Source: Clostridium grantii DSM 8605 (lineage in GTDB: Bacteria > Bacillota > Clostridia > Clostridiales > Clostridiaceae). From it: a stretch of DNA of 64,000 bases. Position 1 is the stretch's first letter, and every line of letters starts with the position of its first letter. Of this stretch, positions 1-8,627 are shown piece after piece. The stretch spans positions 124,001-188,000 of the forward strand of contig NZ_FQXM01000002.1 in NCBI RefSeq assembly GCF_900129965.1. The letters are read 5' to 3'. The notes below the pieces were generated by a model. The model was not told the origin of the DNA and searched no databases. It saw only the letters and a program-made list of their open reading frames with translations. Made by a program: the position numbers and the translations under genes.

Positions 1-936
1 ACTGTAGATGAAGCTTTTTTAGAAATAATTCAGATATCAGGTAAGAAAGCATATTATTCTCATTCCAAAATTCTAATTTTAAGTAAAGATATTGATGAAG
101 AAGATTTAATATCAATTATTGATAGTGTCAACAGGTCCACTGAGATGAGAGGAGATATGAAATTAATTGTTTCGCTTGAGAAAACAGCAGGTGAGGTTTT
201 AAATAAGGTACATAAAGAGGAATCAGGAATAGCATCATTTAGCATAAATAATGCTATTATAAACAGAGATAATGTTTCTAATTTTGCAGCTGTAGATGTA
301 TGGGAATTTACAGAAATCCTTTTTGAACAGGGAGTATCGCCTATAGCACCTGGAATAGAACTTATTTCTAATAAAGGGGAAAATACTTTTAACTTGACGG
401 GAAGTGTCAGCTTTCAAGGAGGTAAGAATGTTCAATGGTTTGATGAAGAAGAATCTAAAGCTATACTTATTCTACAAGATAAATTAAAGGGTGGTTTAAT
501 TGTAGTTAATTGTAATATAGATAATAAAACATATGTAAATACATTGGGAATAATAAAATCTAAAACCAAGATTTTACCTTTGTTTGATGAAAACAAAATT
601 AAACTTATGATTCAAGTAAACATGGAAACAAGTATAGATCAATTAGGAGGGGAATTTGATTTTATTGAAAAAAAAGGGCGAGACATATTGCAAGAAAAAG
701 CAGAAATTTATCTAAAAAAGCAAATTGAGAATGTAGTAAAGAAAACACAGCAGGGGTTTTGCAATGATATTTTTGGATTTTCAGGCATTATAATGAGAAA
801 AATGCCTAAGGAATGGAAAAGCACTATTCAACCAAAATGGAGAGAGTATTTTAAAAGTTTAGAAATAGATGTGGATGTAAATATAAACATAAGAGATAGT
901 GGGTTGATTTCAAAGCCTATAAAATTAGGAGAGTAG
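1..936 (+). CDS. Ger(x)C-family spore germination lipoprotein, C-terminal part (left-truncated)
   Basis: The reading frame is open from base 1 through the stop at 934-936, so the gene begins outside the window and the ATG at 145 is internal. The visible part fits the C-terminal half of Ger(x)C (GerAC/GerKC) proteins. Near the window edge a segment reading YYSHSKILILSKDI is followed by a conserved-looking stretch RSTEMRGD. A long mixed alpha/beta domain ends in a helix with a WRE motif (PKWREYFKSL). Ger(x)C proteins are outer-face lipoprotein subunits of germinant receptors in the spore inner membrane; the lipobox would lie upstream and is not visible. The next two genes follow with gaps of 3 and 12 bases and complete a typical ger operon, which strongly supports the call. 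The germinant cannot be predicted. Confidence 0.88.
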   Translation, partial: TVDEAFLEIIQISGKKAYYSHSKILILSKDIDEEDLISIIDSVNRSTEMRGDMKLIVSLEKTAGEVLNKVHKEESGIASFSINNAIINRDNVSNFAAVDVWEFTEILFEQGVSPIAPGIELISNKGENTFNLTGSVSFQGGKNVQWFDEEESKAILILQDKLKGGLIVVNCNIDNKTYVNTLGIIKSKTKILPLFDENKIKLMIQVNMETSIDQLGGEFDFIEKKGRDILQEKAEIYLKKQIENVVKKTQQGFCNDIFGFSGIIMRKMPKEWKSTIQPKWREYFKSLEIDVDVNINIRDSGLISKPIKLGE

Positions 937-939
937 ACA

Positions 940-1149
940 ATGAAAGTAATTATAGTAGTAATTTTATATTGGTTAGTAGGATTTATTGAGGGCAAAATAC
1001 TATTAAAGAATAATGAAGTGAAGGAACTAATAATTTATGGAACAATGATGGGGTTTTCTATGATACTAGCTTCATTGCTTATATTGGGAGTAAAGGTTGC
1101 TAGCCCTGCAAAATTTATCGAAAAAATAGTTTTTGTTTTTATAAAGTGA
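940..1149 (+). CDS. Small two-helix membrane protein of a ger operon (CLC_0170-like)
   Basis: A 69-residue protein starting 3 bases after the Ger(x)C stop. It has two hydrophobic segments, about residues 2-19 and 30-52, joined by a charged loop. Clostridial germinant-receptor operons often carry a small two-TM protein in this position, sometimes annotated as the CLC_0170 family. I infer membership from position, size and topology; there is no catalytic motif. It is probably translated in coupling with its neighbours and may help assemble the receptor in the membrane. Confidence 0.7.
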   Translation: MKVIIVVILYWLVGFIEGKILLKNNEVKELIIYGTMMGFSMILASLLILGVKVASPAKFIEKIVFVFIK

Positions 1150-1161
1150 GGAGAGATAAAA

Positions 1162-2250
1162 GTGGGAGAAGAAAAATTAACCTATAAACAAGCAATAAGT
1201 TTAATAGTGTTGTTTATTTCTGGGAGTTCTACTATTATTACCCCAGGTATAGCTGCAAAAAAAGATGTGTGGATTGCCACACTAATTTCAATGGTAGCTA
1301 TTACTCCTATTTTAATTTTATTTCAGAGGCTACTTTATATTTTTAAAGGAAAGGATTTATATGATATTATTGATATTGTTTTTGGGCCTATTTTAGGAAG
1401 AGTAATTTCGCTGGTATATATTTGGTTTTCATTACATTTAGGAGCATTGGTTATTAATAATTTTATATATTTCATTAATATAATTAGTTTAAATGAAACG
1501 CCAATAATTATCCCAGCTATTATTATAAGTTTTCTATGTATAATGTCTGTTAAGTATGGAATAGGTGTAGTAGGGCGATGGGGAGAAATGGCAGCTATTT
1601 TATTAGTTATATTTATATCTATGATTGTTATACTTTTGATACCATCTATGCATATTGAAAATATACAACCAATTTTATATGACGGAATAAAACCAGTTTT
1701 GAGAGGCGCTTTTTCTACTTTTTCTTTTCCATTTGGAGAAATAATTATATTTACTATGGTGTTCACTTCTTTTCGGGAAAAAGAAAAGCCTAGAATTTAT
1801 ATTATTGGAATGCTTCTTGGGGGATCAATGCTAGTTTTGACTTCTCTTACAGATGTGTTAGTCATAGGAGCGGATGGTGCAGGCATGTATTACTTCACTG
1901 CTTATACAGTTGTTAGAAGGATTGACTTAGGTAATTTTATTCAAAGGATAGAGATATTTGCATCTTTAATGTTTTTGATAGGAGGGATAATAAAAATAAG
2001 TATATGTTTATTTGCCACTTGTAGAGGAGTATCAAAAATATTTAATTCAAAGAATTATAAATTTTCAGTAACCCCTATGGGAATTACTATGTTTATTATG
2101 GGAACCTTTATCTATGAAAGTATAATGGATATGAGTAGTTGGGCTATTGAAGTATGGCCTTATTATGCTTTCCCATTCCAAGTTATACTACCTATTATTA
2201 TTTATATAGGAGCTGAAATTTATGCAATAAGAAATAATAAAAGGGAATAG
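1162..2250 (+). CDS. GerAB/ArcD/ProY-family germination permease
   Basis: A 362-residue protein with about ten hydrophobic segments, the usual size and topology of the B subunit of Ger receptors (APC-superfamily spore germination permeases). The N-terminus YKQAISLIVLFISGSSTII is typical of the family. The start is GTG at 1162 behind a GAGGAGAG ribosome-binding site. B subunits are thought to bind the germinant within the spore inner membrane. This is the last gene of the operon; an excellent hairpin follows immediately after the stop. The gene order here is C subunit, small protein, B subunit, so any A subunit lies to the left outside the window. Confidence 0.9.
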   Translation: MGEEKLTYKQAISLIVLFISGSSTIITPGIAAKKDVWIATLISMVAITPILILFQRLLYIFKGKDLYDIIDIVFGPILGRVISLVYIWFSLHLGALVINNFIYFINIISLNETPIIIPAIIISFLCIMSVKYGIGVVGRWGEMAAILLVIFISMIVILLIPSMHIENIQPILYDGIKPVLRGAFSTFSFPFGEIIIFTMVFTSFREKEKPRIYIIGMLLGGSMLVLTSLTDVLVIGADGAGMYYFTAYTVVRRIDLGNFIQRIEIFASLMFLIGGIIKISICLFATCRGVSKIFNSKNYKFSVTPMGITMFIMGTFIYESIMDMSSWAIEVWPYYAFPFQVILPIIIYIGAEIYAIRNNKRE

Positions 2251-2285
2251 AGAAAAATTGCGTACTAGCGTATCGCAATTTTTCT
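2251..2285. terminator. Terminator hairpin after ger operon
   Basis: AGAAAAATTGCG at 2251-2262 pairs perfectly with CGCAATTTTTCT at 2274-2285, with a further TAC/GTA pairing around a small loop. The A-run and T-run on the two sides would allow it to work for both the ger operon and the converging helicase gene. Confidence 0.8.
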
Positions 2286-2341
2286 TAATGGACAATGGAG
2301 AAGGGAGAATTAAAAAAATAAATAATGATTTTGCTTTGCAA

Positions 2342-3448
2342 TTATAAAACCATTCTAGGTATTTCTAAATCTATTTCACTTTCTATTCTTTTCAAAATCT
2401 CCATATCTTTAGGGGCAACAAAAAGATATGTATATCCTTCTTGTCCCGCTCTTCCAGTACGACCTATTCTATGGATATAGGCTTCGGCATTTTCGGGGAT
2501 GTCATAGTTATAAATATGAGATACGGCACTTATATCTAGTCCTCTGGCAGCAACATCAGTGGCAATTAAATATTGAAACTTGCAATTTTTAAAATCTTTC
2601 ATTATTCTCTCTCTTTTAGGTTGAGGAATATCTGAGTGAATTTTTTTGCAATCATAGCCTCTTTTATAAAGACCTTCTTCTAAATCATCCGCTCTTCTTT
2701 TAGTTCTACAGAATATTATAGCCATAAAAGGATTTTCTTTGTCTAAAACTGAACATAATGCGTCTTGTTTTTTTCTATCAGTTGTTTCAATTAAGAATTG
2801 TTTGATGTTTTCTAAGGTTTCAGATTCTTTTTCTATTAAAACTTCAGTAGGATTTATCATATATCTATAAGAAAGTTTTTTTACTGCAGAATTTAAAGTG
2901 GCAGAAAAACAAAGAGTTTGCCTGTCTTTCTTTGTATATTTTATTATAGCTTCAACTTCATTTTTGAAACCCATAAAAAGCATCTGATCAGCTTCGTCTA
3001 AAACTAATGTGTTTAAAGCTTCTAGGTTTATTGTTCCTCTTTTAAGGTGATCTAGCAGTCTTCCGGGGGTTGCAACAATTATGTGAACGCCATTTTTTAA
3101 TTTCTTTAATTGAGAGCCAATATCTTTACCACCGTAAGCAGCCAAAATATTAAGAGCTTTACCTTCTGCAAGCTTTTTTGCTTCTTCTGTAATTTGGATT
3201 GCTAGTTCCCTGGTAGGAGTTAAGATTAATCCTTGTGTAACGGAAGAATTTTCATCAATATTTTCAAACATAGGGAGTAGAAAAGCAAGAGTTTTTCCAG
3301 TTCCAGTTTGTGCTTCAGCTATTATGTCATTATTATTAATTATTAATGGGATAGATTTTTCTTGAATAGGAGTAGGGATAATAATACCGTCCCTTTCTAA
3401 TATTGATACAAGTTTTTCGTTTATTCCTAGATTTTTAAAATTAAACAT
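2342..3448 (-). CDS. DEAD-box ATP-dependent RNA helicase (short form)
   Basis: A 368-residue protein with the complete two-RecA-domain helicase core and almost nothing beyond it. Visible motifs in order: Q motif region (PTPIQEKSIP), Walker A AQTGTGKT, PTRELA, TPGRLLDHL, DEAD box LDEADQM, SAT in FSATLN, FCRTKRRADDLEE, ATDVAARGLD and HRIGRTGRAG. Such enzymes unwind short RNA duplexes in ribosome assembly, mRNA decay or cold adaptation. It lacks the C-terminal RNA-binding extension of CshA or DbpA, so it is closer to minimal RhlE-like proteins. The ATG at 3448 follows an AAGAGGT ribosome-binding site. It is divergent from a cold-shock protein gene, a sensible functional neighbour. Confidence 0.95.
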   Translation of the reverse strand: MFNFKNLGINEKLVSILERDGIIIPTPIQEKSIPLIINNNDIIAEAQTGTGKTLAFLLPMFENIDENSSVTQGLILTPTRELAIQITEEAKKLAEGKALNILAAYGGKDIGSQLKKLKNGVHIIVATPGRLLDHLKRGTINLEALNTLVLDEADQMLFMGFKNEVEAIIKYTKKDRQTLCFSATLNSAVKKLSYRYMINPTEVLIEKESETLENIKQFLIETTDRKKQDALCSVLDKENPFMAIIFCRTKRRADDLEEGLYKRGYDCKKIHSDIPQPKRERIMKDFKNCKFQYLIATDVAARGLDISAVSHIYNYDIPENAEAYIHRIGRTGRAGQEGYTYLFVAPKDMEILKRIESEIDLEIPRMVL

Positions 3449-3609
3449 TTATTTTACCTCTTTTCTTTATTGCTTTCTCAAGCAGATTAAGTATAACAAA
3501 AATTAAGAAATTTATAAATGATTTATTAATAAAAAAGCTTTATATTCGAAAGTAAACGTATAGAATTTGAGGAATTTTAAAAAAAATAACAAATATTTAT
3601 AAAAAACAC

Positions 3610-3638
3610 TTGATTTATTTATCTATTGGTAGTATTAT
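3610..3638 (+). promoter_or_regulatory. Promoter and long leader of the cold-shock gene
   Basis: TTGATT (3610-3615), a 17-base spacer and TATTAT (3633-3638) form a sigma-A type promoter. Transcription would start near 3645, giving a leader of about 150 nucleotides before the ATG at 3795. Long leaders are usual for csp genes, where RNA refolding at low temperature controls translation. The rest of the 346-base gap between the divergent helicase and csp genes is A+T-rich with no other feature I can support. Confidence 0.6.
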
Positions 3639-3794
3639 TATGTAGAACCTTGATTCAGAAGTAAATAAATTGGTATATGAACTATTTTCGAATTATATAA
3701 AATTAAGATTACTTAAATATATAGATTTCGAAGTTTTTATTGATTGTTTATTTTCACAAGAATTAAAGGAATAAAAATTTCGGAGGTACGAAAA

Positions 3795-3992
3795 ATGACA
3801 GGAACAGTTAAATGGTTTAACTCAGAAAAAGGATTTGGATTTATCACTACAGAAGAAGGAAATGACGTTTTCGCTCACTTTTCTCAAATCAACAAAGAAG
3901 GATTCAAAACTTTAGAAGAAGGACAAAAAGTTAACTTTGAAGTTGTTAAAGGCGCTAAAGGTCCTCAAGCTGAGAACATTACAGTTATCTAA
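3795..3992 (+). CDS. Cold-shock protein, CspA family
   Basis: A 65-residue protein, the usual length of a single cold-shock domain. It begins [17 protein letters not shown], carrying the RNP1 motif KGFGFI, and has RNP2 as VFAHFS, with conserved aromatic residues for single-stranded nucleic-acid binding. I chose ATG 3795 because CGGAGGT at 3781-3787 sits 7 bases upstream and the family starts there; an in-frame ATG at 3744 would add 17 residues with no homology. Codon use looks more biased than in neighbours, as expected for a highly expressed gene. It acts as an RNA chaperone in the cytoplasm. Confidence 0.97.
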   Translation: MTGTVKWFNSEKGFGFITTEEGNDVFAHFSQINKEGFKTLEEGQKVNFEVVKGAKGPQAENITVI

Positions 3993-4006
3993 TAATTAGA
4001 CTTTTC

Positions 4007-4036
4007 AACCCTAGAGATTTATCTCTAGGGTTTTTA
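4007..4036 (+). terminator. Terminator of the cold-shock gene
   Basis: AACCCTAGAGAT at 4007-4018 pairs with ATCTCTAGGGTT at 4021-4032 and is followed by a T-run. A strong rho-independent terminator 15 bases after the csp stop. Confidence 0.9.
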
Positions 4037-4066
4037 GTTTTTTGAACTAAAACATAATATTTTATT

Positions 4067-4095
4067 TTAACATAAAGTAAATAATGATGTATAAT
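4067..4095 (+). promoter_or_regulatory. Promoter of the folate operon
   Basis: TTAACA at 4067-4072, a spacer of exactly 17 bases and the perfect -10 TATAAT at 4090-4095. It lies about 50 bases upstream of the first start codon. This is the only convincing promoter before the seven tightly packed genes to 9107, which I therefore read as one transcript. Confidence 0.75.
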
Positions 4096-4144
4096 GTATT
4101 TAATAATAAAGCTACATTACTAAAGAATAGAAAGGAAGTTTTCT

Positions 4145-4732
4145 TTGATATTAATGATTGATAATTATGATTCTTTTACTTTCAACTTAGTTCAGTATTT
4201 GGAAGAATTGAAGGAAGAAGTTTTAGTATATAGAAATGATTCAATAGATTTAAAAGAGATAATAAATTTAAATCCTAGTATTATTGTTATTTCTCCAGGC
4301 CCTTGTACTCCAGAAGAAACAGGTATTTGTAAAAAAGTTATAGAAGAATTTAAAGGGAAAATCCCTATTTTAGGAATATGTTTGGGACATCAAACCATAG
4401 GTAAGGTTTTTGGAGCTAATATAATAAAAGCTAGAGAACCAGTTCATGGTAAAGTTCATTCTATTAAACATAGAAACATAGGTGTTTTTAAAGATTTAAA
4501 AAATCCTTTAAATGTTACTAGATATCATTCTTTAGTTATTGAAAAGGAAACTTTACCTAAATGTCTTGAGATAACAGCTGAAACAAATGATGGAGAAATT
4601 ATGGGTATTAGTCATAAAAAATATATTATTGAAGGAGTTCAATTCCATCCAGAAGCCATTTTAACCGAATGTGGCATGGAAATTCTACATAACTTTTTAA
4701 AGCAAGCTATGGAAAAGAGGCATGGAAAATGA
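4145..4732 (+). CDS. pabA: Aminodeoxychorismate synthase, glutamine amidotransferase subunit
   Basis: A 195-residue class I glutamine amidotransferase. It opens with MILMIDNYDSFTFN, has the nucleophile Cys in GICLGHQ and the His-x-Glu pair in QFHPEA. It releases ammonia from glutamine for the PabB subunit that follows. The start is TTG at 4145, 6 bases after AAGGAAG and giving the canonical N-terminus; the ATG at 4154 is 15 bases from that site. Sequence alone does not separate PabA from TrpG, but the partner gene has the PabB-type active site and the operon makes folate, so pabA is the better name. The stop overlaps the pabB start (ATGA). Confidence 0.93.
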   Translation: MILMIDNYDSFTFNLVQYLEELKEEVLVYRNDSIDLKEIINLNPSIIVISPGPCTPEETGICKKVIEEFKGKIPILGICLGHQTIGKVFGANIIKAREPVHGKVHSIKHRNIGVFKDLKNPLNVTRYHSLVIEKETLPKCLEITAETNDGEIMGISHKKYIIEGVQFHPEAILTECGMEILHNFLKQAMEKRHGK

Positions 4733-6123
4733 AGATAAAGATAAAGGAAATTGAAACTAAACTTACTAGTTTTCAATTATTTGAGATTTTTAAGAATGAT
4801 GAATATGTTTTTTTCCTAGATAGTGGGATGGATCATGACAAATTAGGAAGGTACTCTTTTATAAGTTCAAATCCTCTTTTGGTGTTTAAAAGCAAAGGAA
4901 ATGAAATAAAAATTACTAAAAAAGATCAGGAAAATATTTTTTTTGAAAATCCTTTTGAAAAATTGAAAGAAATTTTAAAAAAATATACATTATCATATAA
5001 AACACCATTTCCTTTTATTGGGGGAGTGGTTGGTTATTTTGGATATGATATGTATCACCATTTAGAAAATATTAATACCACAGCTATTGATGATATGAAT
5101 ATTCCAGATTGTGTATTAGGTGTTTATGATGGAGTCATTATAGTGGATCATTTGGAAAATAAAGTATTTATTGCAGCACTAGGTATGGAAGAAGATTGTG
5201 ACAAAGTGTTAGATACAATTAATAATCGAATAAATATAAATACTGATAAAATAATGAAGGAAACTCAAAGTATTATTGATAAAGGCTTAACTGAAGAAAT
5301 ATATTTACAATCTAATTTGAATAAAAAAGATTATATCACGTGCTTAAAGAAAGTTAAAAATTATATTGAAGAAGGAGATGTATATCAAGTTAACTTAACT
5401 CAAAGATTTCAATGCCATATAAATGAAACCTCTTTTGACATATATAAAAGATTAAGAAAAATCAATCCTGCCCCATTTGCTAGCTATTTTGATTTTAAAG
5501 AAGGGCAAATTGTTAGCAGTTCTCCTGAACGATTTATTAAAATACAAGATAAAGTAATAGAAACTAGACCAATAAAGGGAACTATTCCTCGAGGAAAGAC
5601 CCAAGAGGAAGATAATAAAAACAAAGAGATATTATTAAATAGTGAAAAAGATAAGGCTGAATTGTTAATGATAGTTGATTTAGAAAGAAATGATTTAGGT
5701 AAGATATGTAAAACGGGTACGGTAAAAGTTACTGAGCTATTTCACTTAGAAAAATACGCAACAGTGTATCATCTTGTTTCTACAATTAAAGGAGAAATAA
5801 AAGATGAGTATGATGTGGTTGATTGTTTAAAAGCAACTTTTCCAGGAGGATCAATTACAGGAGCACCTAAAATAAGAGCTATGGAAATTATAGATGAAAT
5901 AGAACCAAATACTAGAAATATATACACGGGGTCTATTGGGTATATTGGTTTTAATGGAGATGTAGATCTTAATATTGTTATTAGAACAATAGTGTGTAAA
6001 GGTAATAAAGCTAGTTTTGGAGTAGGTGGAGGTATAGTTTGGGATTCTGATAGTGAGTTAGAGTATGAAGAAAGCCTTCATAAAGCCAAAGCTTTAATAA
6101 AAACACTTAATGGTGGTGAGTAA
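4729..6123 (+). CDS. pabB: Aminodeoxychorismate synthase component I
   Basis: A 464-residue chorismate-using enzyme. The N-terminal region (about 1-170) matches the PabB/TrpE N-terminal domain and the C-terminal 260 residues are the chorismate-binding domain. The key motif reads ETRPIKGTIPRG: the Lys in PIKGT marks PabB, whereas TrpE has Ala (PIAGT). FPGGSITGAPKIRAMEII and GIVWDSD complete the active site. It converts chorismate plus ammonia to 4-amino-4-deoxychorismate. It overlaps pabA by four bases and pabC follows directly, so the whole p-aminobenzoate branch is contiguous. Confidence 0.95.
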   Translation: MKIKIKEIETKLTSFQLFEIFKNDEYVFFLDSGMDHDKLGRYSFISSNPLLVFKSKGNEIKITKKDQENIFFENPFEKLKEILKKYTLSYKTPFPFIGGVVGYFGYDMYHHLENINTTAIDDMNIPDCVLGVYDGVIIVDHLENKVFIAALGMEEDCDKVLDTINNRININTDKIMKETQSIIDKGLTEEIYLQSNLNKKDYITCLKKVKNYIEEGDVYQVNLTQRFQCHINETSFDIYKRLRKINPAPFASYFDFKEGQIVSSSPERFIKIQDKVIETRPIKGTIPRGKTQEEDNKNKEILLNSEKDKAELLMIVDLERNDLGKICKTGTVKVTELFHLEKYATVYHLVSTIKGEIKDEYDVVDCLKATFPGGSITGAPKIRAMEIIDEIEPNTRNIYTGSIGYIGFNGDVDLNIVIRTIVCKGNKASFGVGGGIVWDSDSELEYEESLHKAKALIKTLNGGE

Positions 6124-6124
6124 G

Positions 6125-6925
6125 ATGTTCTTATCTTTGAATGGTGAATTAATTGAAGAAAAAGATATGAAAATATTTCCATTAGGAGAAGATTTCATGT
6201 ATGGATATGGATTATTTGAAACTGTTAAAATCCAAAATAATAAAACAATATTTATGAAGGAACATGTAAAAAGACTTTTAAAAGGATGCATTATTTTGGA
6301 TTTGGATATTGAGTGGAATTATAATGATATTGAGAATTTTGCCTCAGAACTTATAAAAAGAAATGGTGTAATTAATGGTGCATTAAAAATAATATACTGT
6401 AAAAATATTAAGGGTAATAATTTAATTATAATCTGGAAAGATATAGTTTACAATAGAGAATGTTATGAGAAGGGTTTTAAATTGTGTTTTTGTGATTATA
6501 AAAAAAATCCTTACTCTCCACTTGTATATTTAAAAACTAATAATTATTTAGATAATATTTTTAATAAAAAGAGAATTCAAGCAAAAGGGTATGATGAAGG
6601 AATTTTTTTAAATGTGAATAATAAAGTTTGTGAGGGAACTTTCACAAATATATTTTTTGTGAAAAATAGTATTATTTATACTCCATCTAGAGAGTGCGGT
6701 TTACTAGAAGGGATTATTAGAGAAAAAGTTATTAATTTAGCTAGAGAACTTAGAATAGAATTAATAATTAAAGAAATTGAGGGAAATGACTTGCTATCAG
6801 CAGACGAAATTTTTATCACAAATTCTTTGATGGAAATTATGCCAGTTTCAAGGTTGGAAAATAAAGAATTGTCTTTAAAAATTAATTATATCACCAAAAC
6901 GCTGATGAAAAATTTGGAGGATTAA
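6125..6925 (+). CDS. pabC: 4-amino-4-deoxychorismate lyase (class IV PLP enzyme)
   Basis: About 266 residues of the class IV aminotransferase fold. Visible features are the N-terminal FLSLNGELIEE and GYGLFETVKIQNN, a Lys in LKTNNYLDN that fits the PLP lysine, the signature DEGIFLN...CEGTFTNIFF and the C-terminal phosphate-binding region TNSLMEIMPV. The enzyme removes pyruvate to give p-aminobenzoate. I prefer ATG 6125, just after the pabB stop, with GGTGGTGAG at 6112-6120 as ribosome-binding site; an in-frame ATG at 6110 would place that site inside the gene. D-amino-acid or branched-chain aminotransferase relatives are alternatives, but position settles it. Confidence 0.9.
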   Translation: MFLSLNGELIEEKDMKIFPLGEDFMYGYGLFETVKIQNNKTIFMKEHVKRLLKGCIILDLDIEWNYNDIENFASELIKRNGVINGALKIIYCKNIKGNNLIIIWKDIVYNRECYEKGFKLCFCDYKKNPYSPLVYLKTNNYLDNIFNKKRIQAKGYDEGIFLNVNNKVCEGTFTNIFFVKNSIIYTPSRECGLLEGIIREKVINLARELRIELIIKEIEGNDLLSADEIFITNSLMEIMPVSRLENKELSLKINYITKTLMKNLED

Positions 6926-6926
6926 A

Positions 6927-7796
6927 ATGAGGGAATATATAAGTAGAGATAATAAAGGTAAAAATTTAAAATGTGGTGACTTCACCCTGAAATTAGGTGA
7001 AAAAACTCATATTATGGGTATTCTAAATGTAACTCCTGATTCTTTTTCTGATGGAGGGAAATATGAAGCGCTAGAAGATATTCTTAAACAAGGAAAGCAA
7101 ATGATAGAAGAAGGAGCCTCTATTATCGACATAGGAGGGGAATCCACAAGACCCGGCGCAGAAGAAGTTACTATAGAAGAAGAATTGAATCGAGTAGTTC
7201 CAGCGGTGAAAAAATTATTAAAAGAAGTAGCTGTACCTATTTCTGTGGATACTTATAAGTGGCAAGTGGCTGAAAAAGTTTTAGAATTAGGTGCTCATAT
7301 TATCAATGATATATGGGGACTTCAAAAGGATGAAAGAATGGCTAAGGTAGTTGCTAAGTACAAAGTTCCGGTAGTTATTATGCATAATAAAAACGGTAAT
7401 GAATATAGAAATGATATTATGGAGGAAATAAAAGAATTTTTTAGAGTATCCATAGATATCGCTTTATCTGCAGGAATTGAAAAAGATAAAATAATTTTAG
7501 ACCCAGGTATAGGTTTTGGAAAAACTCCAGAACAAAATATTCTGGTTATGAGTAGGTTGAATGAATTGAATGAATTAGGATTTCCAGTTCTTTTAGGAAC
7601 ATCAAGAAAATCTATGATAGGCAAAATTTTAGATTTAGAGGCATCAGAAAGAGTTGAAGGAACTGTAAGTACATCAGTAATTGGGGTTATGCTAGGGGCT
7701 GATATTATAAGAGTTCATGATGTAAAAGAAAATTATAGGGCTGTAAAAGTGGCGGATACTATAGTGAGAGGAGCAAAGCCGTGGATAGAATATTAA
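6927..7796 (+). CDS. folP: Dihydropteroate synthase
   Basis: A 289-residue TIM-barrel enzyme that joins p-aminobenzoate to hydroxymethyl-dihydropterin pyrophosphate and is the target of sulfonamides. Motifs: ILNVTPDSFSDGG, DIGGESTRPGA, ISVDTYKW, INDIWGLQ, LDPGIGFGKT, LGTSRKSMIG and IIRVHDV. All pterin- and phosphate-binding loops are intact. The ATG at 6927 follows TTGGAGGATT one base after the pabC stop. Its 3' end overlaps folB by 16 bases. Confidence 0.97.
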   Translation: MREYISRDNKGKNLKCGDFTLKLGEKTHIMGILNVTPDSFSDGGKYEALEDILKQGKQMIEEGASIIDIGGESTRPGAEEVTIEEELNRVVPAVKKLLKEVAVPISVDTYKWQVAEKVLELGAHIINDIWGLQKDERMAKVVAKYKVPVVIMHNKNGNEYRNDIMEEIKEFFRVSIDIALSAGIEKDKIILDPGIGFGKTPEQNILVMSRLNELNELGFPVLLGTSRKSMIGKILDLEASERVEGTVSTSVIGVMLGADIIRVHDVKENYRAVKVADTIVRGAKPWIEY

Positions 7797-8146
7797 TGAA
7801 AAATTTGGGTTTTTTCGGTTATCATGGAGCGTTGAAGGAAGAAAATGTCCTTGGACAAAAATTCTTTGTGGACATAGAATTATATGTTGACTTACAAAAG
7901 GCGGGAAAATCTGATTCTGTTGTAGATACAGTTCACTACGGACAGGTTTATGAATTAGTTAAAAATATTGTAGAAAATGAAAGATTTAGCTTGATTGAAG
8001 CATTAGGAGAAAGTATTGCTCAAAATGTTATTGATAAATTTGATTTAGTAGAAGAAATAAGAGTTGTTATAAAAAAACCTGAAGCTCCTGTAAGAGGTAT
8101 ATTTGATTATTTTGGTGTAGATATAAGGAGAAAAAAATATGAGTAA
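7781..8146 (+). CDS. folB: Dihydroneopterin aldolase
   Basis: A 121-residue protein of the FolB family. MKNLGFFGYHGALKEENVLGQKF and, later, the Glu of SLIEALGES and the Lys of VVIKKPEAPV match the pterin-binding and catalytic residues. It cleaves dihydroneopterin to the hydroxymethyl-dihydropterin used by FolK. The GTG start at 7781 lies within the 3' end of folP behind GAGAGGAG; translational coupling is likely. Confidence 0.95.
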   Translation: MDRILMKNLGFFGYHGALKEENVLGQKFFVDIELYVDLQKAGKSDSVVDTVHYGQVYELVKNIVENERFSLIEALGESIAQNVIDKFDLVEEIRVVIKKPEAPVRGIFDYFGVDIRRKKYE

Positions 8147-8615
8147 AGCATATTTAAGCTTAGGTGGAAATGTTGGAGATAAAAGAAAAAATATTATTGA
8201 GGCAATGGAATTTCTTAATAAACACAAAGAAATTCAGGTAACCCAAGTATCTTCTTACTATGAAACTGAACCAGTAGGATATACTGAACAGGAATGGTTT
8301 TTGAATGTTGCAGTAGAGATAAAAACAACTTTGATGCCTATAGATTTATTAGATTATTGCAATTATGTTGAAAAAGAGTTGAAAAGGGAGAGAATTATAA
8401 GGTGGGGGCCAAGAACAATTGATATAGATATTTTATTATATGAAGAGTTTTCTTCTCAAAGCGAAAAATTAACTGTTCCTCATAAAAGTATGTTTGAAAG
8501 AGCTTTTGTTATGATTCCTTTATATGAAATAAACCCAGATTTAATAATAAATCAGGCTAAAATTAAAGATATAGTTGATAATCTTAATGACAAACAGGTT
8601 AGAAAAATTAAGTAG
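8139..8615 (+). CDS. folK: Hydroxymethyl-dihydropterin pyrophosphokinase
   Basis: A 158-residue HPPK. Motifs are the N-terminal AYLSLGGNVGDK, YYETEPVGYTEQEWFLN, the signature RWGPRTIDIDILLY that carries the two Mg-binding Asp residues, and VPHKSMFERAFVMIPL. It pyrophosphorylates the pterin for FolP. The start overlaps folB by eight bases after AAGGAG. Here folK is a stand-alone gene rather than fused to folB or folP as in some bacteria. Confidence 0.96.
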   Translation: MSKAYLSLGGNVGDKRKNIIEAMEFLNKHKEIQVTQVSSYYETEPVGYTEQEWFLNVAVEIKTTLMPIDLLDYCNYVEKELKRERIIRWGPRTIDIDILLYEEFSSQSEKLTVPHKSMFERAFVMIPLYEINPDLIINQAKIKDIVDNLNDKQVRKIK

Positions 8616-8627
8616 GAGTATTTTACT

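Noticed and set aside
3744..3794. In-frame ATG upstream of the cold-shock gene, adding 17 residues
   Set aside because: No ribosome-binding site and no family match; CGGAGGT is placed correctly for ATG 3795.
4145..6123. Reading the pabA/pabB pair as anthranilate synthase (trpG/trpE)
   Set aside because: The large subunit has PIKGT with the PabB Lys, and five folate-synthesis genes follow in the same operon.
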